This document shows, one piece after another, positions 32,495 to 45,990 of a DNA stretch of 64,000 nucleotides. The notes beneath the pieces were generated by a model. That model worked only from the letters and a program-made list of their open reading frames with translations, was not told where the DNA came from and did not search any database. Source of the stretch: Lamellibrachia satsuma (taxonomy: Eukaryota > Annelida > Polychaeta > Sabellida > Siboglinidae). Within the stretch, counting starts at the first letter, position 1. Each line of letters opens with the position of its first letter. Position numbers and translations under genes: made by a program. Location of the stretch: NCBI GenBank assembly GCA_033239005.1, contig BSQZ01000001.1:3212501-3276500 (forward strand), read 5' to 3'.

Positions 32495-35097
32495 TTTGTA
32501 ATTTCTGAAACTGAACAGCTGGCTGCCCGTGCATGCACCTGTTTTGGGACTATCCTCCCATCTTTTTTAGAGCCCAATTACCACCAATCCCACCCCGTGC
32601 CCGTGGACCTATTTCGAGGTCAAACTCGCACCTCCCACCAATTTTAAGGACTAAGTCCCACATCCCACGTCACGTCTCAAGAAGTGCTGTTAAGTTATAC
32701 ATAAAAAATTATGTTGTCCCAGGGCCCAGCGTAACTAAAATGCATTTGTAGAAAAGTTCAAAACGACGCGTCAACACGTTGCTAAATTATTGAATAGTTA
32801 CAGTACCGAATAGTTATGGTATTGTTCTTATTCTGTTCAGTGAAACAAATTTATCCGGTTGAGCCGAATTCCTTCCTACATTCCTAGCGATATCGAGACT
32901 TCCACGACCACATCACATGCAGCCGGTCAACTTACGGGTTATGCTAGGCTTGTTCATAAACAACAAAACAAGTTTGCATCTGATGAAACGTTAGTTACCT
33001 GTCTTGAAGTTGATTACAAAAGCCGGTTGCTGCAAGTTTAGTTTCAGATCAAGTCACGCGTCACTTCGGCGGCAATAGCCAACACAATACTCAATAGCCG
33101 TATTCGTGTTGCGTCGCGTACTGCTCTGTCTGGGGCTGCATCCGCTGTATTTTTGTTTGACATCCCTCGCCAATCAACGTGTCACACGGTTGACACATCT
33201 GGGACGCTAGTGCACATGTTTACATGTCCACCGGCACATACTCGGTTTGTTGTCATTCTATTCAATACGTATTTCGGTTCGGAGCGAATGAATTCGGCAC
33301 CGTTGATTGGCTATTAACATTATATCATGCCATGTCGGATGTCTCACTTTACGGTGAATTTTGTTCAGTGGCGCCTCACGGTGCATACATTTCGTACTCT
33401 TTATGTAATTTCTCACGAGAAGATACACTCATGCTACGGTATCCCAGAGTTCACATTACACCCAGTTAGTTCTCTCTAGGTCCTAGGGCTAGGGTGTTAA
33501 AGACGCTTCTGGAATCAGGCAATAAGCACACAGAACCATTAAAAGGCGCTTTACAAAATCATTGATAACTAAACTGAGAATTGCATGGAGTATACTACAA
33601 GTCAAATATGCATATGCTTTATTGTAAATTATAAAACGTGGAAAACTATAAAACACGTAGTGATAATTAAATTTTAAAAAAACATTACGTAAATATATTT
33701 AAAGTTGAACCTATTTTGTGATAGGACTAGTGTTTAAATAATTGTTAAAGTATGTGATAATGATTTTGTTATGATTACGTCAAGATGTGAGAATAATTTG
33801 TGACTACGTATGAAAGTCAAGTTTAAGAAATAATGCAATGAAATCGCACAGGTAATTGAGGTTACTGTAATCTGTTCACCGTCATATACGGGGCCTATAT
33901 GTCTATGACAAAGTCATTCCCCGACAATTTCTTTGTTTTACTTCGAATCATACCAGTATTATGCCTCTAAACGGTAAGTATATGGGAGTAACTAGTGCAT
34001 AGAAAACCTTAGTTTCTTCTCACAAAAAACACGTGCGAACATTGGTCGTAGCCACCTTAAAAAACGAAGTACAGCTGTATTGGAGTAAAGAATCCGTGGT
34101 GTTTTGTACTGTGCATCCGTTGTCTCATAGATGGCGCCACTCTTAACACAGACTCCCAATAGGATGCGTATCTATTTCTTCTGGATAGAATCGTTTTCGC
34201 AAAGCTGTAAAATATGTTTTAAGTGTACAACCTAGAGCATAAATATAAACTGATGTCAATGTCATCATGACAATAACGAACTGCACCACTATTAACTACC
34301 ATTTACAAACTTCACAACCATAAATTGAGTTGAATTTGAAAGAAGTATGTAGACGTCGCAAGTCTTCTGTCGGCCTAGGGTTTTGATAAATGTATTAATA
34401 CGCCCATTCTGTATTTCAATTATTACCACCATTAGGGTGAATATAAACATGACATCATGGACAACTAGATCGTTGTTGCTCTATGTAAGGAGATTAATTT
34501 AACGTTCTCGCAGACACAGTGTGTAAAATGGTGCTACGCGACACTTAGGGTAGGGCGGGGGAATACCCCCATCTTAAGCAAGACATTGAATAACAACAAA
34601 TAACAAAGTTTATTAAAAAAAAAAAACAGTTTAATACTCCGAAAGAGGCAGTTACACTATATTAAAATAAACAGTATTAAAGGTTTAATTACACACAGGT
34701 TTCAAGTTATACGAATTCTAAAAAAGGCGTATGTAGGCGTATTGCCCCTTTGCTGGGGCAATACGCCCATAGAAAGGGGCAAATCGCCCAGTGGTAGGTG
34801 TTTCGCCCCACAACAAATCAGGGAATCGTGTTGACATCATATTTGTAACGTATAACATACATATGGGACCTACCAATTAAGCAAATCTATTTCCGTATTA
34901 TATGGCTTTTAGCAGTATGGTATAATTGAGACAATTTATGTCAAGTCCGCACAGTTCCTATTATGGTCGTCTATAACATTATATTGAAACAAATGTCATC
35001 TGAGCGCATCTTTGTAGATCCCAAAGAACTCGTTTACTTTCGGTCTGTTGAAACCAACAGCCCCTGATTAGTCCTTCCTTGGGGCTGACGAACGCTC

Positions 35098-35489
<392 letters not shown>

Positions 35490-35496
35490 TGTCAAT

Positions 35497-35857
35497 CAAT
35501 GCTGCATTGTTCCATCACCTACCATCCGCAACATCGGGATTACGATCGACTGCGAACTAACAATGTCGTCACACGTGTCGCGCATGTGTAAGGCAGCGTA
35601 CTATCATCTTTACGCTATTTCAAAGATTATACATTGTATTACTACTGATGCGTGTAAGACATTAAGACGCCCTAGTGATATCACGACTGAATTACAACAA
35701 CGCAGTGTTGTGCGGCGTCATGGAGGCACTCGTGAACAAGGTGTCCGGACCTACACTTTGGAACTCTTTGCCCGAAAACATGCGAAAAATAGACAATCTG
35801 ACTAAGTTCAAGACTCTCCTTAAAACTCATTTATTTAAGCTGGCTTACTTCCACTGA
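35497..35857 (+). mobile_element. CR1-like LINE fragment with internal deletion
   Basis: One frame reads [36 protein letters not shown] and TTDACKTL. After a frameshift it reads [13 protein letters not shown], then directly [14 protein letters not shown] and FKTLLKTHLFKLAYFH with a stop. These are standard landmarks of the CR1/Jockey reverse-transcriptase C-terminal half; the middle part is deleted. Confidence 0.87.
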
Positions 35858-35983
35858 GGAACTGTGCTTTAATAATTTTTTATGGACACATATTTTATAT
35901 TTTTATCTATTTACTTATGTATTTATTATTTTATATATTTTAATTAATTTTAATATTTTATAGCTACTTATTTAATAATTATA

Positions 35984-36427
<444 letters not shown>

Positions 36428-36846
36428 TACATGCCCATGTTTGTAGAATGTTAATATGCCACAACGGCGGGGCAAAACGCCCACCTATGTGGCGTCCAAG
36501 TCCAATATGTGTCCTTATTATCACCCACAATCCATGCTGTTAATGTGTTTACAAGTTAATTATGATAATATATGCCTAGTGACAAAACAGCACCCTTGGT
36601 TACGATGACGATTTTTAACACAAAGGTAGACATTACATTTTACACCAATACCAAGAAAAACATGAAACGATTGTTTTCATACTTACTTTCGAACATCCAC
36701 TTAAGCGTTCTTATCAGAAGAAAGCGATACATGGCAGCACTTGAAAAAGCATAACACGTGGTGCATTAGGCATTCGTTGAAAAAGTGCTATGGGCGTATT
36801 GCCTCACATGGGCGTATTACCCCGCACTACCCTACATTTCTCACAA

Positions 36847-37005
36847 GACAGACGCTCACGATGGACCTCCGTGGCAAAGACACAAGGGCAAGACCGATAA
36901 ACACCTGGCGCAGAGAAGTGGAAGCAGAGATAGCAAAACCAGGATGTAGACAGGAACAACTGGAAACGCCCAAAACTGTGTCAGGTGGAAATGAGTTGTC
37001 AATTT
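36847..37005 (+). mobile_element. LINE 3'-end fragment
   Basis: The frame reads TLTMDLRGKDTRARPINTWR, REVEAEIAKPGCRQEQLE, matching the conserved L-W-N-P-x-G-K-R-x-R-G-R-P-x-x-TWRR-E-E end of LINE reverse transcriptases, then decays. Confidence 0.78.
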
Positions 37006-37509
37006 CCTATACCCCGCCGGGGAAAAGGCTTAAGTCAAGTAGGGTCTTAGTGAATTACATTTCTCACAATTCACACGGCGAGAGTATGTGTCGAAGACAG
37101 AAGCTCGCCACTTAGAGTTACACACCAGCCGTACATGAGTCGCGTTTCTAGTGCAGCGTCGTGTTCGGTGAAGCGGTGCCAAGGCGATGATTTATGCATA
37201 GCTGATGGAATTTTTAATAAATGCCAATACATTAATCTAACCGACAGTTTTCTTTACTAACATGCTTCAAGGTATTGACTCGTGTAAACGCACACATGTG
37301 CCAAGACAAATACGGCGCGCATACATGATTATTGACACAGGCAGTACGGCTATAAAAAAAACCACATCTACGCTCACAAGTACAATTCCGGGTCTTTGCT
37401 ATTATAATTTAATGAATTATGACGTCGACACCTTGCATTGATCGACGCCGGACGTGACAGAATGACAGAGCGTTGCCGAGCAGCGGTGTTAGGGTGACGT
37501 TGCTGACAG

Positions 37510-38602
37510 GTCGTGTCCCGCTGTCTGGGCGGACAAGTCGACGACACAAGACGCGACTCTCTTCGATGGACGTGGCACCGCCAAGTAGACCCGGGCTAGA
37601 CTGCGCACGGGAAGTGTCCCAGAACTGTGGGGAGAATGACATGGATGGTGTGTTAGGAACAGGTGATGGATTCGGGAAGGGTCTCAAGATTGGGACTGGA
37701 ACGGAACCAGAGAGCGGTGTGAGTAATGGGATAACAGGGAAGCCGAACACTTCGTTGGAGATAAAGAATTGTGCTGAAGATGAGCCGAACATTGAATCAG
37801 AGAGGGCGACGGAGATAGATGCAAACGTTTTTGACGGGAACGACACGATAAGTGGCGGAGATTACGTCTTGAATAGTGAATCGCAGAATGGTTTCAAGGG
37901 TGGCTCCAATGTCATGTTCAATGGACGGAACAACTTCACAGAAAATGGTGTAAAGAACTCCATCGACTCGGACAACAACTCAAGGGCTGGTCTGGCGGGA
38001 GACTCGGACAACAACTCAAGGGCTGGTCTGGCGGGATACTCGGACAACAACTCAAGGGCTGGTCTGGCGGGAGACTCGGACAACAACTCAAGGGCTGGTC
38101 TGGCGGGAGACTCGGACAACAACTCAAGGGCTGGTCTGGCGGGAGACTCGGACAACAGTTCAAGGGCTGGTCTGGCGGGAGACTCGGACAACAACTCAAG
38201 GGCTGGTCTGGCGGGAGACTCGGACAACAACTCAAGGGCTGGTCTGGCGGGAGACTCGGACAACAACTCAAGGGCTGGTCTGACGGGAGACTCGGACAAC
38301 AGTTCAAGGGCTGGTCTGGCGGGAGACTCGGACAACAACTCAAGGGCTGGTCTGGCGGGAGACTCGGACAACAACTCAAGGGCTGGTCTGGCGGGAGACT
38401 CGGACAACAACTCAAGGGCTGGTCTGGCGGGAGACTCGGACAACAACTCAAGGGCCGGTCTGGCGAGAGACTCGGATAAAGGCATGGCGAATGGTACAGC
38501 CACACAGCTGTCAGAGGATATCGGCATCAGCGTAGTCATAGGGACGAGGCTGTCCACTTCGAGCAGAGCAAAAGAAAGAAATGGAATGCAGTCGCCGGAG
38601 AA
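37510..38602 (+). CDS. Probable receptor cytoplasmic-tail exon with in-frame 36-bp repeat
   Basis: An open stretch of about 1.1 kb ends at a perfect GTAAGT donor (38603), in phase 2. The best phase-1 acceptor is gttgctgacag at 37509, which fits the phase-1 donor of the transmembrane exon (13392); exons between them cannot be excluded. It begins (G)RVPLSGRTSRRHKTRLSS, a basic juxtamembrane-like run, followed by low-complexity acidic, Gly/Asn-rich sequence. Then come 14 copies of DSDNNSRAGLAG and a tail ISVVIGTRLSTSSRAKERNG. There is no catalytic domain, signal peptide or membrane helix. The AA left at its end pairs with the A at 59548 to keep the frame. If extracellular instead, the repeated NNS would be a glycosylation site. 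Confidence 0.6.
37968..38473. repeat. 36-bp coding minisatellite, 14 copies
   Basis: Units contain ggacaacaactcaagggctg and gtctggcgggagactc, encoding DSDNNSRAGLAG. Copies differ by single bases (gatactc, aacagttc, ctgacggg), so the copy number may vary. Every unit preserves the reading frame. Confidence 0.97.
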
Positions 38603-38999
38603 GTAAGTAACGTATAATAGTAAATTAATACGTTATAGAAATGCATGCATATAAAGACATACACGCACGTACATTGGGATTGCTATCCTGATAAACTCAT
38701 CCGTGACTCTATATGCCTATTTGTTCCTTGAACTGTTATCCACTAAAATTCCCTACAATCTGGATTATGACGTCGCACAGTGTCGGCCCATTGCTTAGCA
38801 TTACTGCACGTAAAGATCTACCAAGTACAATACAATCATCGCACGAACTGCGATATAAACATAATTAACGCCCATTTATGACCAACCACACAACTCCATT
38901 ATAGTTCATCTAAAGTTCTAACCAAAAACTTTCATAATTTCACTAACTGTTCTGTTTATATTCTTCTTAATGCATACCCTTAGTCACTTCACACACGCA

Positions 39000-39157
<158 letters not shown>

Positions 39158-40195
39158 TCTTTAAGAAAAAGAAAGAGTTGGCATTTTATCCAAATATTTC
39201 CAGTTATTTCCAATTATATTTCAACCTGAAATGTTTGCCTTTTAGTGACAACTGAAAACGTCACGAAATATTAGGAGTGAATGCGTAAAATATTCTACTA
39301 ATGTTTGCCCTCTCTGACGTTTCGATGTTATGCAAACAAGTAGTGGAGTATAGGAGGCCAAGGGCGAATATTCTTTAGGCTGAACCTTACGACGGTAACA
39401 CGCCTCCTTCAGATAAACATCATACAACTTTCACTCAGCCACGACCAACATTTCACGCTCCTTAAAACGTTGTGCAAATAAGTTCGTTTTGTCAAACGTG
39501 AGTTATGATGCCTGGATTTCGTGTGTCCTGATTTCTTGGTTTATGGTGGCACACTCGCCGCAGCCAATTAGCTACTTCTCTCCATTAGTGATTCATTGGC
39601 GTGTCCGGTGGAAGCGATACGTCACAGTTTGAGAGCACCTGATCAATGGCATATTGTCGGCCCGTGGTTTAATATCACTTCACGAACCAACAACGACACA
39701 ATCATAAATCCCGCTGCGCTCTGCGACTGATACATAATTAACCTCGCGTGTTGTGTAAGACCCCAACAATAGCTCGATTCATTACTTACTCCTAAGATCG
39801 ATTATTTAATAAAGCGCATAAATCATAGGCACACCAAAACGACTGCCGGTAATGTTACGACCGGAAGTTGATTATTCCCTCCAATTTATCCCCCAACGGA
39901 ATCTACTTCCGGTCGGGAAATGATAACTAGGGTTTACTGAGCAGTTGGGTTCAATTAAAGCGGGTGTTGTGTAGCTGCCAAAGTCGCCATTGTCTGTCAT
40001 AGAAGGTGGAACGTTTAATATGAAACACCGGTAGGCCAGAGCGATATCCGAACGAACGCATTGAACCACTTCCTTTTGTAAAGAGTTCCAAGCCTGGATT
40101 TGGCCGTGCAGGTCGTTATGGAAATATTCATGTAGTGTGTTAGAGATAGAGACAATAACTTTGTGAGTCAACGGCAGGTTCCACATTTACCCCAC

Positions 40196-40375
40196 GTGTG
40201 GGATCTTTTACTTCCCCTAGCATGAACACTAGGTAGAATTCACAAACGCCTTGTAGTGTCTCATTCGGAAGGACACAGGCAATATGGGGAAACGAAGCTG
40301 CCCAAGTTTCGGACGGCTTTAATATGATTCGAACCGCGGGCGTCTTGGTCGAGAGTCCGACGTTCCACTTAAAAG
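40196..40375 (-). mobile_element. SINE-like repeat, antisense
   Basis: On the minus strand, tcggactctcgaccaagacg followed by cggttcgaatc resembles a tRNA A-box to B-box head. The rest (gtgtctcattcggaagg, aagtttcggacggc) shares pieces with 24330-24395. It is weakly defined. Confidence 0.5.
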
Positions 40376-40439
40376 GAATATCGTGACCAGATTTAACGGG
40401 TTACAGAATGTGTACTGATCACATAAACGATGGGAAGAA

Positions 40440-40632
40440 CATACCTGTACCCGTGTGAACGAAGATACCAGTCCCCGTGTGAACGAACATAACAGTACCC
40501 GTGTGAACGAACATACCAGTACCCGTGTGAACGAACATAACAGTCCCCGTGTGAACGAACATACCAGTACCCATGTGAACGAACATACCAGTACCCGTGT
40601 GAACGAACATACCAGTACCCGTGTGAACGATT
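40440..40632. repeat. 24-bp minisatellite, about 8 copies
   Basis: Units are gtgtgaacgaacataccagt followed by accc. Confidence 0.95.
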
Positions 40633-40699
40633 GGACCGCGCTCAACATCAACATACAGTGAACCTGTCAGTACCGACCACGGACACACTGTGGACAGTT

Positions 40700-40935
40700 C
40701 GAGCGTATGAATACGCAGCCACTGTTAACGAGACGAACAGTCGTGTTCAGTATATATGAATACGCAGCCACTGTTAACGGGACGAACAGTCGTGTTCAGT
40801 ATATATGAACACGCAGCCACTGTTAACGGGACGAACAGTCGTGTTCAGTATATATGAAAACGCAGCCACTGTTAACGGGACGAACAGTCGTGTTCAGTAT
40901 ATCTGAATATGTAGTCACTGTTAACGGGACGGGAC
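40700..40935. repeat. About 52-bp tandem repeat, 4 copies
   Basis: Units share acgcagccactgttaacggg, acgaacagtcgtgttcagta and tatatgaa. Confidence 0.94.
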
Positions 40936-41689
40936 GATCGGTTCAAAACATGAATATGATACAATAACTGGCTGTTCGAAGTTCTCCATATTGAGCAACG
41001 ATTCGACGTTGGCGTGTTGAACGAATCATTAGGGCGAGCGAGAGTACTGTAGGCAGAATTAATGTATAAATGTAGACCTACTAGCTACTCCTACAACACT
41101 TTATCGAATAATTGACGGCATTGTTAGTCGGCACAGTTCTTTCTTAAAAACACCTAGGTTTTTCCATAATTACGAAGAGAGAAACAAACAAACAGTGTAA
41201 TAACTTGTACCGATTGAATCCGCCCAAATCCTGTATATTACGGTGTAACTCGTTGCTATGCTTCCGACCAGTTGGCCAACACAGGCCTACACAGTCCGTT
41301 GTTTGGAATTAGGTAAATTAAACATCGTGATTGGACAAACATACCAGGAGTGCTAAGCCGCTGAATTCCTGGTGTCAGCTGTGTTGGCGATCTAAGTTGT
41401 TATGTACAAATAAACAAACATTGTTCACCAAACATTTGGTGGAATTCTTTGGCAAGTTTGTTTAGCCGCTGTTCACGACACACTGGCCTTTTAGCGCATC
41501 TGGTTTCACCAAATCTAAACGCTCTTTTGCTTGAACGTGACGGATCGAGTTACTAATCGTATCATGTGGGGATGGGTCAGACTTAGGTATTGACAAAAAT
41601 GGCTTGTTTGTTCCGGTGACAGTGTCACAGCGACCTATCTTTGGAGGACAAACACGCCAGCTGCCGGTATTGGTATATAAATAGCTGAT

Positions 41690-42085
41690 ATGATAAACAA
41701 GATCAGACTTTTGCAACGATAAGAATTGGAACGACGAAAAACACACATGGAATGTAGTTGGGAGGATACTACGATGGGCAGGACGCATTGAGAGATTGAC
41801 CGGAGAGATGTTGACACAGAGAGCCTGGAAACTGGAGAGGGGGGTTGAAGGAGAAGAGGAATACCAAAACAATAATTAAAGTGGACGGATACTGTGAAGA
41901 GATGTGGAAAAGGCAGGTGTGAACAGCAGAGAATGGGAGAAACTGGCAGAAGATTGAGAGAGACGGAGACAAGTCGTCGAAAGGGCGGAAATGAATTCGT
42001 GATAATTTGTATGGTCCCCACCTGGCAAGGAATTAAGGGGAGGAAGAAGGAGAGGAGGAGGAGGAGGAGGAGGAAGGGAAGACGG
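41690..42085 (+). mobile_element. LINE 3'-end fragment with (GGA)n tail
   Basis: The plus strand reads VVGRILRWAGRIERLTGE, then in shifted frames DVEKAGVNSREWEKLAED and RRQVVERAEMNS. It ends in a ggaggaggagg tract. This is the conserved RWAGH ... WEKLAEDR-RWR-VV end of an RTE-like reverse transcriptase. Confidence 0.8.
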
Positions 42086-43859
42086 GGAAGGGAACATTGT
42101 TTTTTATTTCCAAAGCAAGTAAAGTTAGCAAAGTTGTGACATGCCGTTTCGTTGGTTAGTAATGTTTGCCAATTATATGATTACAGCGTGATTAGAATAG
42201 CACCTTAGCTTTCACAAAGGATTTTAAAGGCACACAAGTATGTTATTACTTTCCATAAATCTAGTAACTTGTTTCTTGTTTCGTTTACATATTCATTACC
42301 TGGATATATGTGACATAACCATGTACCAGGTTGCTCCCCAACCTGACGAGGGAGTCGTGAGCGAGGCTGGTTGATAAATGACAGCTTACGAGGGAAAGTC
42401 CACCGTAACAATGCCGTGATACGATATGCAAGTACTGCACACACGACACAGACATCCATCACGGGTGCACGTGTGTGCACATAATCGCATCTAATCAATC
42501 AATCAATACAATCAAATGCTTCTCTGGTGAGCGCACGCGCTGTGCAAGAACGCTTCGCTTTGTTGATTACGCAATGACTGAGAACCGAGGTTGGTTGGAC
42601 GCCACCGGACGCGCTTAATATGTAAAATACAATTCGCTATCACAATGCAGTGAATTAAAAATATGCTAACGACCTTTGTAACCGTTCAGTCATGTTGAGC
42701 TCCACTTTGCAGTTGGCTGTTTTACAATACTGCTTTATGCTGTTGCGCAATCGACTATAACGTGTTTTTTTTCCAACAAACGAACACTCTTGATTGTTCG
42801 TAATACCCTCACCGCAGTTGCAGTTACATTTTTGTTGTCCTGTCCGAAAGATTCAAAACACAAATGAGATGAATTGGTGCATTTCATGTCTGGTAAAGTC
42901 TCCTTCTAACAAATGGAAACGTATTTGCTAGACTCTATTTCAGAAGCATTTCTGGTTACGGTACACGAAAAGCCACCGCCACGGATGCTGTTAAATAAAT
43001 CAAACCGAAGGGTCGAATCTGGATTAGAGGAAGAACGGTAGAGATGCGACCATTGGTTTGGAACAGTTGAAATGCAGTCATGTTGAACGGTTGGTATCAT
43101 CCTACGAGTCTGGGAAGTTGCTTATGAAATATTCACGTAGTGCGTGTACCAACAGAACGGCTTGTTTACCTAGTCATGCGTGAACGCAGCCGCGTGGAAC
43201 GACCACAAGTTAAGGTCGAGTTTCCTCGTGCGGTAACCACAGGGTCAATCAGTAGTTTAATTATTGGGTGATGGCGATGGACTGGCCGAAATTTGTTAAT
43301 TCCAGTCGCTTGGACTTACAGAGGACGACAGTTGTTTCATACACTACACAGGAATCAAAAATATTAAATAACTATGTAAACATATATTAATAAGTTGTAT
43401 GTGTTGAACAAACGAAACTCAGTGCCTTGACATATTACATATTACATTGCTTCACCAACCATTGGGACGTTTCCGTATTGACAAATATACCCGCTAGGAG
43501 AGGTTTTAATGTTGGGCAGATAGTGTAGTCAAATTGTGTTTTATGTTGATCGTATAGTGCAATCATCGGCTTGACAGGTGTCCATTATAAACATGAGGGA
43601 TAATTTTTCACACTGTTAAATAATGCAAAATGTAGCTCGTCAATAATGTTATTCGGTTGTAGCTATCGTCGTTGCCTGATATATAACAGGCTATGAGTAC
43701 TGTTATTATCTATTACGTTAGGCGTATTATCATAGCAGTACGAAACTTTATTCTGTTAACAGCATGTTATCCTTTAAATAATTGTTTGTGACAAATTATC
43801 CATCTAATTTTCACATTTATAAATTGGATCGTCTTTGTAATAATCTATCTGGGAAGTGG

Positions 43860-44045
43860 TGTAGATGGAATCAGTGACAATTACATGGGATTTGAACAGC
43901 AACGATGTATTGTAAATGGTATCAGTGAGAAATTGGATGTCACCGGCTACGATGCCGTGGAAATGGTATCAGAAACTGGATGTTGCCTATTACGATGTGG
44001 CAGAAAATGATATCAGTGAAAATGGGATGTTACCTGTCATGTTGT
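43860..44045. repeat. Diverged tandem repeat, about 4 units of 50-57 bp
   Basis: Units share atggtatcagtga, aattggatgt and acgatg. It ends where the LINE at 44.05 kb begins. Confidence 0.65.
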
Positions 44046-45990
44046 AGTCGTCTCCATCTAATGCGATCTTCTGCCCACTCTCAGCTGTTCACTTCTGCCC
44101 TCTTGAGAGATCTCTTAACACTGTCCCTCCATCTTAAGTTTGGTATTCATCTTCTTCTTCAACCATTCTTTTCTATTTGCCATGCTCTCTTTGTCAATAT
44201 TTTCTATTTGCCATGCTCTCTTTGTCAATCTTTTCTATTTGCCATGCTCTCTTTGTCAATCTTTTCTATTTGCCATGCTCTCTTTGTCAATCTTTTCTAT
44301 TTGCCATGCTTTCTTTGTCAATCTTTTCTATTTGCCATGCTCTCTTTGTCAATCTTTTCTATTTGCCATGCTTTCTTTGTCAATCTTTTCTATTTGCCAT
44401 GCTCTCTTTGTCAATCTTTTCTATTTGCCATGCTCTCTTTGTCAATCTTTTCTATTTGCCATGCTCTCTTTGTCAATCTTTTCTAATAGCCATGCTCTCT
44501 TTGTCAATCTTTTCTATTTGCCATGTTCTCTTTGTCAATCTTTTCTATTTGCCATGCTTTCTTTGTCAATCTTTTCTATTTGCCATGCTCTCTTTTTCAA
44601 TCTTTTCTATTTGCCATGCTCTCTTTGTCAATCTTTTCTATTTGCCATGCTTTCTTTGTCAATATTTTCTATTTGCCATGCTTTCTTTGTCAATCTTTTC
44701 TATTTGCCATGCTCTCTTTGTCAATCTTTTCTATTTGCCATGCTTTCTTTGTCAATATTTTCTATTTGCCATGCTCTCTTTGTCAATCTTTTCTATTTGC
44801 CATGCTCTCTTTATCAATCTTTTCTATTTGCCATGCTTTCTTTGCCAATCTTTTCTATTTGCCATGCTCTCTTTGTCAATCTTTTCTATTTGCCATGCTT
44901 TCTTTGTCAATCTTTTCTATTTGCCATGCTCTCTTTGTCAATCTTTTCTATTTGCCATGCTCTCTTTGTCAATATTTTCTATTTGCCATGCTTTCTTTGT
45001 CAATCTTTTCTATTTGCCATGCTCTCTTTGTCAATCTTTTCTATTTGCCATGCTCTCTTTGTCAATCTTTTCTATTTGCCATGCTTTCTTTGTCAATCTT
45101 TTCTATTTGCCATGCTTTCTTTGTCAATCTTTTCTATTTGCCATGCTCTCTTTGTCAATCTTTTCTATTTGCCATGCTCTCTTTGTCAATCTTTTCTATT
45201 TGCCATGCTCTCTTTGTCAATCTTTTCTATTTGCCATGCTCTCTTTGTCAATCTTTTCTATTTGCCATGCTCTCTTTGTCAATCTTTTCTAGTTGCCATG
45301 CTCTCTTTGTCAATCTTTTCTATTTGCCATGCTCTCTTTGTCAATTTTTTCTATTTGCCATGCTCTCTTTGTCAATCTTTTCTATTTGCCATGCTCTCTT
45401 TGTCAATCTTTTCTATTTGCCATGCTTTCTTTGTCAATCTTTTCTATTTGCCATGCTCTCTTTGTCAATCTTTTCTATTTGCCATGCTTTCTTTTAAATC
45501 TTTTCTATTTGCCATGCTTTCTTTGTCAATCTTCTATTTGCCATGCTTTCTTTGTCAATCTTTCCTATTTGCCATGCTCTCTTTGTCAATCTTTTCTATT
45601 TGCCATGCTTTCTTTGTCAATCTTTTCTATTTGCCATGCTCTCTTTGTCAATCTTTTCTATTTGCCATGCTCTCTTTGTCAATCTTTTCTATTTGCCATG
45701 CTCTCTTTGTCAATCTTTTCTATTTGCCATGCTCTCTTTGTCAATCTTTTCTATTTGCCATGCTTTCTTTGTCAATATTTTCTATTTGCCATGCTTTCTT
45801 TGTCAATCTTTTCTATTTGCCATGCTTTCTTTGTCAATCTTTTCTATTTGCCATGCTCTCTTTGTCAATCTTTTCTATTTGCCATGCTTTCTTTGTCAAT
45901 CTTTCCTCGTTCATTCTATGTACGTGACCGGCCCATCGCAATCTGTTCCCCACTACCGTCTTCCTGGGGTGTTTCTTCGTTCCGATCTCT
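44045..45990 (-). mobile_element. LINE 3' end split by a huge 31-bp array
   Basis: The minus strand right of the array reads SERRNTPRKTVVGNRLRWAG, HVHRMNEERLTKKAWQ. Left of it come KEWLKKKMN, then RWRDSV-like, EISQEGRSEQLRVG and the final MET. Together they follow the RLRWAGHV-RM-E-RL-KKA order of RTE-like LINE ends, as at 41.7 kb. The array sits at the RLTKKAWQIEK position. Confidence 0.78.
44169..45906. repeat. 31-bp minisatellite, about 56 copies, inside LINE
   Basis: Unit ctatttgccatgctctcttt followed by gtcaatctttt. C/T variants (gctctc or gctttc) and rare atattt variants distinguish the copies. Since 31 is not a multiple of three but the unit has no stop in the plus orientation, all three plus frames stay open (up to about 595 codons); none is a gene. 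Confidence 0.97.

Noticed and set aside
44140..45927. 595-codon Leu/Phe/Cys-rich frame resembling a membrane protein
   Set aside because: It is the 31-bp array, open in all plus frames; both flanks are antisense LINE sequence.
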